Translations under genes and position numbers: made by a program | Notes under the pieces: generated by a model | Told to the model about the DNA's origin: nothing | Database searches by the model: none | The model's input: only the letters and a program-made list of their open reading frames with translations | In this document: positions 55,782-63,417 of the stretch, in pieces | Layout: the number at the start of each line of letters is the position of its first letter | How positions within the stretch are numbered: the first letter of the stretch is position 1 | Assembly: GCF_040105385.1 (NCBI RefSeq) | Contig: NZ_JBEDNQ010000002.1 | Location: forward strand, 1-64,000 | Direction: 5' to 3' | Origin: Pseudonocardia nematodicida | GTDB lineage: Bacteria > Actinomycetota > Actinomycetes > Mycobacteriales > Pseudonocardiaceae | DNA: 64,000 nt

Positions 55782-57536
55782 TCAGCCCGTCGTGGAGCGG
55801 GTGAACGTGCCGGGCGAGCGCGTGCCGATCACGTCGGCCGGCCACTGCCGCGCGGGCCACTTGACCTTCCCGCCCGACGTCGTGGCCGGGTAGCCGTAGT
55901 CCTGCCCGATCGGGACGTCGATGACGTACACCGTGCCGGAGGCGACGCCGCGCTTCACCGCGTCGTCGAGCTGCCCGGCGTCCTCGACCCGTTCGCCGTC
56001 GGCGCCGTAGGCGCGGGCCAGGGCGACGAAGTCCGGGTTGTTGAGCGCCGTCCAGGACGGCTGGCCGTACAGGTTGGTCATGAACCCCTTGTTCGCGCCC
56101 AGCGCCGAGTCGTTGAAGACCACGACGGTGACCGGGATGTTCTCTCGCAGCGCGAAGGCGATCTCGTTGTGCGCGTAACCGAATCCACCGTCACCGACGC
56201 CCACCACGACCTGGGACTGCGGCCGGGCCAGCTTGACCCCGAGCGCCATCGGGAAGCCGGCGCCGAGGACGCCGGCGCCCGCCGTGGTCACCAGCCGCCG
56301 GGACCGTTCCGCCGCCGCCCCCTGGAACACCCAGCCCGTGTTGTTCCCGGCGTCGGACACGATGTAGTCCGTCGGATCCAACGCGGACTCGATGGCCGAG
56401 ACCACGCGCCACGGGCTGATCGGGCTGTCCTCGACCAGCGCCCGCTCGCGCGTGCCGGCCACCCACTTCTCCTTGGCCTCCCGGACAGCGGCGAAGTGGG
56501 CACGGTCCCGGTACGGGGTCGGGACGAACCCGGGGTCCTGCCCGACCGCCTCGACGAGCTGCCGCAGTACCGTCCGCGCATCGGCGACCACTCCGATCTC
56601 GGGGTAGTAGAAGTTGCCCAGCTGCGCGGGGTCGGTGTCGACGTGGATCAGGCGTCCCGGCATGTCGGCGGTGTAGGACTGGGCGTACCCCCATTCCGAG
56701 AGGCGGGAGCCGACGGCCAGCACGACGTCGGCGTCGGCGATCCAGTCGTTCGCGCAACGCCAGCCGATCGGACCGCTCGTACCGAGCGCCAGGGGATGGG
56801 ATTCGGGGAGGATCCCCTGGGAGGTGAAGGTCGTGGTGACCGGGATGCCGAGCAGTTCGGCGAGCCGCGCGACCTCCTCGTCCGCACCGGACCAGACCGC
56901 GCCGCCTCCGACGATCATGACCGGGCGGCGCGCCCCGACGAGCAGGCGTGCCGCCGCGCGGATCTGCTCGGGATCCGCCCCGGACCGGTTGACCGGCGCG
57001 GACCAGCCCGTCGGGACGGTCGTCTCGGCGGTGTCGACCGTGAGGTCGAACGGGATGTCCACGAAGGTCGGGCCGGCGGGTGCGCCGTGCGCACGGTGGG
57101 CGGCCCGGCTGATCGTCTCCGGCAGCTTGTCCGGGCGTTCCACCCTGGTCGAGTAGCGGGTCATCGGCGTCAAAACGTCGACGTTGGGCATCTCCTGCAT
57201 CGACTCGCGTCCCTGGAAGGAGCCGTCGACGTTGAATCCCAGGTGCACCGACGGGATCCGGGAGAACATCCCCTCGTAGAGGGCTGCCGGGATCAGCAGC
57301 GTCCCGCAGGTGTGCCAGAGACCGGCGGCGGCTGCACGGCCCTTCACGATGTTGTAGCCGTTGATCACGTGCGCGCCGCCGAGCTCGGTGGCGGGGTACA
57401 TGGTCCGCATCCCCGGCCGCTCCCGGGTGGCATCGGCCAGTTCCTGTGTGGTGTGTCCGATGTAGCCGATCAGCAGGTCGGTACCCACTGCTTCCAGGGT
57501 GTCCAGGATTGCGTCGGCGCCGCGCATGAGCGTCAT
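55782..57536 (-). CDS. Thiamine-diphosphate-dependent enzyme (acetolactate synthase / 2-hydroxyacyl-CoA lyase family)
   Basis: A 584-residue ThDP enzyme. The N-terminal domain has the catalytic Glu in YPATELGGAHVINGYN, the middle domain has RPVMIVGGGAVWSGADEE, and the ThDP motif is VGVGDGGFGYAHNEIAF ending at VVFND. The family splits or joins C-C bonds next to a carbonyl or hydroxyl: decarboxylases, lyases and carboligases. With the CoA-transferase 7 bp downstream, an acyl-CoA lyase or decarboxylase is the most natural guess. A gap of 95 bp separates it from the crotonase upstream. Confidence 0.9.
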   Translation of the reverse strand: MTLMRGADAILDTLEAVGTDLLIGYIGHTTQELADATRERPGMRTMYPATELGGAHVINGYNIVKGRAAAAGLWHTCGTLLIPAALYEGMFSRIPSVHLGFNVDGSFQGRESMQEMPNVDVLTPMTRYSTRVERPDKLPETISRAAHRAHGAPAGPTFVDIPFDLTVDTAETTVPTGWSAPVNRSGADPEQIRAAARLLVGARRPVMIVGGGAVWSGADEEVARLAELLGIPVTTTFTSQGILPESHPLALGTSGPIGWRCANDWIADADVVLAVGSRLSEWGYAQSYTADMPGRLIHVDTDPAQLGNFYYPEIGVVADARTVLRQLVEAVGQDPGFVPTPYRDRAHFAAVREAKEKWVAGTRERALVEDSPISPWRVVSAIESALDPTDYIVSDAGNNTGWVFQGAAAERSRRLVTTAGAGVLGAGFPMALGVKLARPQSQVVVGVGDGGFGYAHNEIAFALRENIPVTVVVFNDSALGANKGFMTNLYGQPSWTALNNPDFVALARAYGADGERVEDAGQLDDAVKRGVASGTVYVIDVPIGQDYGYPATTSGGKVKWPARQWPADVIGTRSPGTFTRSTTG

Positions 57537-57631
57537 GGGCCCGTCCCTTTCGATCCGGTGATCGCGCCGCGACCGGTCGGGACGACCGGGACCGGGCGAT
57601 CGGAGAGTGGTGTTCGTGGTGAGGGCGCCGG

Positions 57632-58405
57632 TCAGTGCCCCTGCCAGACCGGTTCGCGCCGCTCGGTGAACGCCGCGATGCCCTCGGCGGCGTCATCGGT
57701 GAACTTGAGCATCCGCAGCATGGTTTCCTCCAACCGCAGACCGGAGGTCCGGTCGAGGTCACGGGCTCGCACGGCCAGCTCCTTGCAGGCCTGCACCGCC
57801 AGTGGCGGCAGCGACGCCAGCCGGCGCGCGTAGCCCTGCGCCGTGGCAATCAGGTCGTCCCCGGAGACGACCCGGTTGAGCAGTCCCCACCGCAGTGCGG
57901 TGTCCGCGTCGATCGGCTCCCCCAGGAGCAGCATCTCCATGGCGATGGGGTACGGCAGCTGTTCCAGCACGCGTTGCGTGCCCCCGTTCGCCGGGAGCAG
58001 ACCGCGCTTGACCTCGCTCAGTGCAAAGGTCGCGTGCGCCGAGGCCACCCGGATGTCGGTGGCCAGCAGCAAGGTGACCCCACCGCCCATGCAGTACCCG
58101 TTGACCGCGGCCACGACGGGCTTGTTGACCTCGAGTCCCTTGTTGAGCAGTTGATCCTTCTGGGTCATCCAGAACTGCGAGAGGTCGCCCGGCGATCCGA
58201 CGAACGACTTCAGGTCGGCACCGGCGGTGAACGACCTGTTCCCGGCACCGGTCACGACCGCGGCCCGGATGTCGACGTCGTCGCGGATCCGGACCCACGC
58301 CTCGGACAGCGCCTGGTAGGTGGGGCCGTCCATCGCGTTCAGCCGCTCCGGGCGGTTGATCGTCACGGTCGCGACACCGTCGTCGATGTCGAACAGGATG
58401 CTCAC
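57632..58405 (-). CDS. Enoyl-CoA hydratase/isomerase (crotonase) family protein
   Basis: A 257-residue crotonase. The oxyanion-hole segments FTAGADLKSF and NGYCMGGGVTLLLATD are present, as is SEVKRGLLPANGGTQRVLEQ with one acidic residue at the usual catalytic region. It would hydrate, isomerise or cleave a CoA thioester. The GTG start is immediately after the CitE-like stop codon (TGAGTG, no gap). Confidence 0.92.
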   Translation of the reverse strand: MSILFDIDDGVATVTINRPERLNAMDGPTYQALSEAWVRIRDDVDIRAAVVTGAGNRSFTAGADLKSFVGSPGDLSQFWMTQKDQLLNKGLEVNKPVVAAVNGYCMGGGVTLLLATDIRVASAHATFALSEVKRGLLPANGGTQRVLEQLPYPIAMEMLLLGEPIDADTALRWGLLNRVVSGDDLIATAQGYARRLASLPPLAVQACKELAVRARDLDRTSGLRLEETMLRMLKFTDDAAEGIAAFTERREPVWQGH

Positions 58406-59284
58406 TCAGATCCTCTCCTTCGTCTCGTGGTCCGCACCCGGGATCGCGGAGCGACGGGCGGCCACGACCGCACGGGCCATGGCGACCAGCGGTCCGTCGA
58501 CCATGCGGCCGCCGACCGTGACCACCCCCGACGTCGACGCGCCGACCGCGCCGAGCAGCTCCTCCGCCCGGGCCAGCTCATCGTCGGTCGGCCGGTAGGC
58601 GCGGCGGATGACCGGCGTGTGGCTGGGATGGATCGCCACCTTGGCCGCGAAGCCCATCGCGACGGCGTCGTCGCACTCGGCCTCGAGTCCGGCACGATCG
58701 GGTATGTCGAGGTACACGCCGTCCCAGGCGACGACCCGGGCGGCGGCGGCGGCGACGAGGATGCGGGCGCGCGCGTAGCTCACGTGGGGCAGGTACCGGC
58801 CGGTGGCGTCGCGGCTGCTGCGCCCCCCGATGTCGGCGGTGAGGTCCTCCCCGCCCCACATCAGTGCGACGCAGCCACCGGCCGCCGCGATGGCGGGCGC
58901 GTTCTCGACCCCGCGTGCCGTCTCACACAACGCGATCACCGATGCCGGATCGAACTGCTCGACGTCGGCGGGGTACTCGGCCTTCGGCAGCATGACGAAC
59001 CGGACGCCCACGGACCGCACGAGCTCCAGATCGGCCCGTCCCTCCGCGGTGTGCGGCGCGTTGACCCGGACGACGGCACGTTCCGCGGGCAGTGTCCCGA
59101 ATCCCGCACGGAGCGCCTCGCGAGCGACCTGTTTGCGGTCGGGGCGCACGGCGTCCTCCAGGTCGAGGATGACGGCGTCCGCCACCTCGAACGCCTTCGC
59201 GAAGCGGTCCGGACGATCTGCGGGGCAGAACAGGACGGCAGGACCGGCCGGCGGGCCGGCCGTATCGTCACCCGTGCGGTTCAT
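58406..59284 (-). CDS. HpcH/HpaI aldolase / CitE-like lyase
   Basis: A 292-residue TIM-barrel protein of the citrate-lyase beta-like family. It shows VLFCPADRPDRFAKAFEVAD, AVILDLEDAVRPDRK, VRVNAPHTAEGRADLELV, ALCETARGVENAPAIAAAGG and MWGGEDLTADIGG, which bring the Mg-binding Glu and Asp. Members cleave malyl-CoA-type 3-hydroxyacyl-CoA esters or hydrolyse them. A lyase or thioesterase acting on a CoA ester of the pathway is expected. Confidence 0.9.
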   Translation of the reverse strand: MNRTGDDTAGPPAGPAVLFCPADRPDRFAKAFEVADAVILDLEDAVRPDRKQVAREALRAGFGTLPAERAVVRVNAPHTAEGRADLELVRSVGVRFVMLPKAEYPADVEQFDPASVIALCETARGVENAPAIAAAGGCVALMWGGEDLTADIGGRSSRDATGRYLPHVSYARARILVAAAAARVVAWDGVYLDIPDRAGLEAECDDAVAMGFAAKVAIHPSHTPVIRRAYRPTDDELARAEELLGAVGASTSGVVTVGGRMVDGPLVAMARAVVAARRSAIPGADHETKERI

Positions 59285-59353
59285 GATCTGGATCCGTCCT
59301 CGGTCCGCATGTGTGTCTCCTCGGGACGGGTGTCGGCACCCGTCCGATATGGA

Positions 59354-60202
59354 TCAGTGACGTCCGGTCGGGCAGGCGACGGCACCGTCCGCGGTCACCC
59401 GGACCGTCAGCTCGCCGCCGAGGCCCGCGACGTCGACCCGGATCGTGTCGCCGGGCCCGACCGGGCCGACCCCGGCCGGGGTCCCCGAGGTGATGACGTC
59501 GCCGGGCTCCAGCGTCGTGATGGACGAGGCGTAGGCGACCAGCTCCGCGAACCCCCAGATGAGGCTCGCGGTGGACGCCTTCTGGCGGAGCTCCTCGCCT
59601 ACCCGGCAGCTGAAGTCCAGGTCGTCGACGTTCCCGATCTCGTCGAGGGTGACGATCCAGGGCCCGAGCGGGGTGAAGGTCTCGAACGACTTCCGCGTCG
59701 ACCTGTCCTCGCGACCCCGCATCGTCATGTCCAGCAACGCGGTGTAGCCGAACACGTGGTCGAGAGCCTCGGCCGTCGTGACGTGCCGTGCGCGTCGTCC
59801 GATCACGACCGCGACTTCTCCCTCCTGGTCGAAGCGGCGGTCGGTGTAGGGCAGCCGGACCTCGCCGCCGCTCCCGACGAGCGAGGAGGGTGCCTTCAGG
59901 AACAGCCCGAGGCCGGAGACCTGGACGGCCTCGTCCATCTCCCGCTGGTGGTCGACGTAGTTCACCGGTGCTCCGAACACCTTGCTCGGGTCCGGGACCG
60001 GCGGCAGGAGCGCGACGTCCCGCAGCGGGACCGGGTCCCCGAGCTCCAGCTCGGCCGCGGATCGGAGGTGCGGGTGGGTCGTGATCAGCCGGCGCGCGGC
60101 GCTGTGCTCACCGGCTCGTGCGGGGCCGAACCCGGCCACCTCGTGGACGTGCCCGTCCTGGACGACACCGACCCGGCCGTCGTCGAAGCTCGCCAGACGC
60201 AT
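59354..60202 (-). CDS. Fumarylacetoacetate hydrolase (FAH) family protein
   Basis: A 282-residue FAH-domain protein. It shows FGAPVNYVDHQREMD, the metal-binding FDQEGEVAVVIGRRAR, VFGYTALLDMTMRGRED and DVITSGTPAGVGPVGPGD. Next to a gentisate dioxygenase the natural role is maleylpyruvate or fumarylpyruvate hydrolysis to pyruvate plus maleate or fumarate. The ATG at 60202 with GGGGAGGAG upstream gives the family N-terminus MRLASFDDGR; the longer frame starts in an unrelated stretch. No separate maleylpyruvate isomerase gene is seen. Confidence 0.9.
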   Translation of the reverse strand: MRLASFDDGRVGVVQDGHVHEVAGFGPARAGEHSAARRLITTHPHLRSAAELELGDPVPLRDVALLPPVPDPSKVFGAPVNYVDHQREMDEAVQVSGLGLFLKAPSSLVGSGGEVRLPYTDRRFDQEGEVAVVIGRRARHVTTAEALDHVFGYTALLDMTMRGREDRSTRKSFETFTPLGPWIVTLDEIGNVDDLDFSCRVGEELRQKASTASLIWGFAELVAYASSITTLEPGDVITSGTPAGVGPVGPGDTIRVDVAGLGGELTVRVTADGAVACPTGRH

Positions 60203-60297
60203 GGAGGTACTCCTCCCCTTCGCAGATGGACGTGGTGCGCAGATGGACGTGGGGACGGGTGCGTGGTGCGCCCCGGCGGGATGCGGCAGGCGCACCG

Positions 60298-61332
60298 TCA
60301 GAGCGACTCCTCGCGGTGCAGGCCCAGCGCCCGCATCACCGGCTCGTCGGAGTAGCTGAAGAGCACGGCGTCGTCGTCCGCGGCGCCGTTGTGGTGCTGA
60401 TAGGACGCCCAGCCCGGGACGACGAAGACGTCGTGTGGATGCCACTCGAGCAACCGGTCGCCCACCTGCGTCGAGCCGTGACCGCGGACGACGTGGTAGA
60501 TCGTGCTCGGCGTGTGTCGCCGGGGCCGCCCGGCGAAGCCGGGCTTCAACCGGTGGACCCGGCACCCGATCGTCGGGAGGACGGCACCGCCGGTGAGCGG
60601 ATTGGTGTACTCGAGGGCGACGCCGTCGTGCTCGCACCCGTCGACGTCGTCGCCGATGGCGGCGAGCGCACGCTCGGTCTCGGCCCACGGATAGTTGCCG
60701 ACCGGGGTGTTCGGCGAATCCCGGCGCAGCCACGTCGGGTTCAGGCGTCCGTGGATGTACTGCCGGGTCGAGATGTCGTCCGGTGACTCCGACTTCTGGA
60801 ACTCGTCGGCGTAGATGTCGTGGAAGCCGGCTTCCAGCTTGTTGATCAGCGGATAGTCGAGCCCGTCGAGCCACATCATCGGGTCGTCGCCGGGGTGGAA
60901 GTGGTCGTGCCACTGCATACCGGGCGTCATGAGCAGGTCACCGGGGTTCATGTGCACCCGCTCCCCCGCCACCGTCGTGTAGACGCCCGAACCCTCGATG
61001 ACGAACCGGAAGGCGTTCGAGGTGTGCCGGTGCGCGGGCGCCTGCTCCCCGGGGAGCAGGATCTGGATCCCCGCGTACAAGGTGTTGACCGTCGCCGGCG
61101 GCTCCTGCAGCCCCGGGTTGACGAGCATGAGGACGCGACGCTGCGCGTCCTCGATGGGGAGGTGCTCCGCGAAGTACATCGCATGGTCGCGCAGCGCGCC
61201 GTAACTCCACACGGTCGGAACCGCCATCGATTTCGGCTCCGGCCTGAACAGATCTCCGAGATAGCGCCAGAGAGGCGCTGCCCCCAGATCACTGAGCCCC
61301 CCGTACGCCTGGTCGTCGTTCTCGATCGCCAT
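60298..61332 (-). CDS. Gentisate 1,2-dioxygenase-like bicupin
   Basis: Ring-cleaving Fe(II) dioxygenase family, 344 residues from ATG 61332. It has two cupin domains: the first with LLPGEQAPAHRHTSNAFRFV (metal His pair) and ending with TPGMQWHDHFHPGDDPMMWL, the second with HTPSTIYHVVRGHG and FVVPGWASYQHHN. The overall layout matches gentisate dioxygenases, which convert gentisate to maleylpyruvate. A GTG at 61368, overlapping the upstream stop as GTGA, is an alternative start. It sits 33 bp after the hydroxylase that would make gentisate. Confidence 0.9.
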   Translation of the reverse strand: MAIENDDQAYGGLSDLGAAPLWRYLGDLFRPEPKSMAVPTVWSYGALRDHAMYFAEHLPIEDAQRRVLMLVNPGLQEPPATVNTLYAGIQILLPGEQAPAHRHTSNAFRFVIEGSGVYTTVAGERVHMNPGDLLMTPGMQWHDHFHPGDDPMMWLDGLDYPLINKLEAGFHDIYADEFQKSESPDDISTRQYIHGRLNPTWLRRDSPNTPVGNYPWAETERALAAIGDDVDGCEHDGVALEYTNPLTGGAVLPTIGCRVHRLKPGFAGRPRRHTPSTIYHVVRGHGSTQVGDRLLEWHPHDVFVVPGWASYQHHNGAADDDAVLFSYSDEPVMRALGLHREESL

Positions 61333-61364
61333 TGGTCGACTTCCCGTCATCAGATTCGCCCGCG

Positions 61365-62561
61365 TCACCCGTCCGGCACGTACAGCCAGTCGACAGGCTC
61401 GTAGTCGGTGTCGCTCCGGCGCCGCAGGAAATAGTTGCGCATCGCTGCGAGCGCGCCGTCGGCGTGCAGAATCTCACCGAAGGCGCGGGCCTTGGTCTGT
61501 ACCACTGCGGCGCGCGGATACCGCTGCCGTTCGTAGTCCTTCAACGCCGGCCCGATGTCGGCCGCGCCGGCGAGGCTCGATCCGAGCGCTCGTGAGTCCT
61601 CCAGGGCCTGACAGGCCCCTTGGGCGAGATACTGCAGCATCGGGTGGGCCGCGTCGCCGAGCAACGCGATGCGCCCGCTCGCCCAGCCGGGCGTCGGCGG
61701 CCGGTCGTACATCTCCCACCGCCGCGACGTGTCCATCAGCTCGATGCTCCGACGCACCTGCCACGTCGCGCACCGGAACCTCTCCTCGAACTCCGCCGGG
61801 GTACCCCACTCACCGGCGCCGGGGTCGGCCGTGAACACGTCACTGCGGAACACCGCGACCTGGTTGCAGAGTCGCCCGCCGCGCACCGGGTACTGCACGA
61901 GGTGGATGCCGGGCCCGATCCAGATGACCATGTCGGTCAGCTCGGACCCGCCCGTGGACGCCTTGACGTCCTCCGCCGGAACGGTGCCCCGGTACGCGAC
62001 GTAACCGGTCGCGACCGGGGGCCCGTCCTCGATGAGCTGCTGCCGCACGGTGGAGGCGATGCCGTCCGCGCCGATCGCGGCCGAGCCGGAGTAGCGCGCT
62101 CCACCGTCACAGTGGACCACCACGCCGTCCGCATCCTGGGTCACCTCGGACACCGTCACGCCCGGGACCAGCGTGACCCCGTCCTCCGCCGCACAGGCCT
62201 CCAGCAACGCCCGGTGCACATCGACCCGGTGGGCCACCAGGTACGGGTAGCCGTACCTGTCGGTGAACCCCTCGCCGGTCCGCAGCGCGGTGATCTCGTC
62301 ACCCTCGACGATGTCCCGCAGGACCAGACGCTCCGGACGGAACGCGGTCCCGCTCACCGCATCCAGAACCCCGAGTTCGTCGAGAACACGACTGGCGTTC
62401 GGCGCCAATTGCAGCCCCGCTCCCACCTCACCGAACTCCGGCGCCCTTTCCAGGACGACGACGTTGCCGACACCCCGACGAACGATCTGTAACGCCGCCG
62501 CAAGTCCGCCGATTCCTCCGCCGATGACGACGAAATCAGCCGAGCAAGGACTCTTCCACAC
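61365..62561 (-). CDS. 3-hydroxybenzoate 6-hydroxylase-like FAD monooxygenase
   Basis: A 398-residue class A flavoprotein hydroxylase. It shows FVVIGGGIGGLAAALQIVRR (FAD), the DG motif AAIGADGIASTVRQQL, and the GD motif RIALLGDAAHPMLQYLAQGA. The C-terminal tail, DYEPVDWLYVPDG, resembles 3-hydroxybenzoate 6-hydroxylases more than salicylate hydroxylases. The expected product is gentisate. The GTG at 62561 has AAGGAGG 5 bases upstream. It is the first gene of the long operon, right behind operator copy 6. Confidence 0.9.
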   Translation of the reverse strand: MWKSPCSADFVVIGGGIGGLAAALQIVRRGVGNVVVLERAPEFGEVGAGLQLAPNASRVLDELGVLDAVSGTAFRPERLVLRDIVEGDEITALRTGEGFTDRYGYPYLVAHRVDVHRALLEACAAEDGVTLVPGVTVSEVTQDADGVVVHCDGGARYSGSAAIGADGIASTVRQQLIEDGPPVATGYVAYRGTVPAEDVKASTGGSELTDMVIWIGPGIHLVQYPVRGGRLCNQVAVFRSDVFTADPGAGEWGTPAEFEERFRCATWQVRRSIELMDTSRRWEMYDRPPTPGWASGRIALLGDAAHPMLQYLAQGACQALEDSRALGSSLAGAADIGPALKDYERQRYPRAAVVQTKARAFGEILHADGALAAMRNYFLRRRSDTDYEPVDWLYVPDG

Positions 62562-62575
62562 GAGAACCTCCTTAC

Positions 62576-62619
62576 TCAGTGTACTGATTAATATTAGGGC
62601 CGACTGCCCTCCGGGTCAA
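62576..62619 (-). promoter_or_regulatory. Promoter and MarR operator copy 6 (long catabolic operon)
   Basis: Minus strand: TTGACC (plus 62614-62619), a 17-bp spacer, TAATAT (plus 62591-62596), then 3 bases and TCAGTGTACTGA (plus 62576-62587). The leader is about 22 bases with AAGGAGG, so the operator overlaps the transcription start directly before the ribosome-binding site. Confidence 0.88.
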
Positions 62620-62661
62620 TACATCATCATGTTCCCGCCGCCGCTTCCGGCGGTGAGCCGA

Positions 62662-63276
62662 TCAGGCCGGAGCGGGAACCGGATCGGAGCCGATCACGTC
62701 GCACGGGTGCTCCGCGGCCCATGTCGGGAGCGCGACCCCGGCCTCCACGACCCACTCGGCGCCGCAGCCGGAGCAGCGCGCGTGCTCCGGCGTCATGCGA
62801 GTGGGATGACACCGGACGACCTCGATGCGCGGAGCGAAGCCGCCGGGCAGCCGCTCCCCCGTGAACTCGGCCCCCTCGGCGCGGAACGCGTGTGGCACCA
62901 CGACCACGATGCGCACCGGCTGCTCCCCCAGCACGCGCACCGCGTGCCCGGTGCCCGGGTAGGTCGTCACCGCGTCCCCCGGCGCCAGGGCGACCTCCTC
63001 CCCCGTCGAGAAGGTCATCACACAGCTGCCCTGGACGACGATGTAGACCTCCTCCGCGTCCCGGCCGGTCGGCGCATCCCGGTGGATGTGCATTCCGATC
63101 GCGTCACCTCGGTCGTGCGGCGGGAGCTCGAGCAGCGTCATGGCCATCTCGCCGGCGCCGCGGTCGAACGCGGACGCGACAGCGATCTCGACCTCGGCCC
63201 CGTGCGCGCGGACCGCGCGCATCGCCGCCCCGTCGAACGAGTACCGACGCCACCCGCGCTCGTACTGCTGATCCAT
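62662..63276 (-). CDS. Cupin-domain protein with a C-terminal Cys cluster
   Basis: A 204-residue protein. The single cupin (residues about 45-135) shows IGMHIHRDAPTGRDAEEVYI and PGDAVTTYPGTGHAVRVLGE, with His and Glu at metal positions. The tail has ARCSGCGAEWVVEAGV and later EHPCDVIG, a possible three-Cys zinc-type finger. It may be a small dioxygenase, isomerase or a ligand-sensing protein; I cannot choose. The ATG at 63276 has GGGAGGAG just upstream. It is divergent from the ferredoxin-reductase gene, with a shared operator between them. Confidence 0.8.
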   Translation of the reverse strand: MDQQYERGWRRYSFDGAAMRAVRAHGAEVEIAVASAFDRGAGEMAMTLLELPPHDRGDAIGMHIHRDAPTGRDAEEVYIVVQGSCVMTFSTGEEVALAPGDAVTTYPGTGHAVRVLGEQPVRIVVVVPHAFRAEGAEFTGERLPGGFAPRIEVVRCHPTRMTPEHARCSGCGAEWVVEAGVALPTWAAEHPCDVIGSDPVPAPA

Positions 63277-63313
63277 CGGACTCCTCCCACAGAACCGGCC
63301 GCGCCATCGGAGC

Positions 63314-63362
63314 TTGACGTCGATCCGCATCCGACCGTAGCGTTCATCAGTGTACTGAGCAA
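63314..63362. promoter_or_regulatory. Divergent promoters sharing MarR operator copy 7
   Basis: Plus strand: TTGACG (63314-63319), an 18-bp spacer, TAGCGT (63338-63343), then 3 bases and TCAGTGTACTGA (63347-63358), for the reductase. Minus strand: TTGCTC (plus 63357-63362), a 17-bp spacer and TACGGT (plus 63334-63339), for the cupin gene, with the same operator lying within its spacer and touching its -35 box. One repressor dimer could silence both. Confidence 0.8.
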
Positions 63363-63417
63363 TAACCGAACGGCGACCACGCCGTCGAGCCGGACTCCGA
63401 CGACTACGGACGTGATC

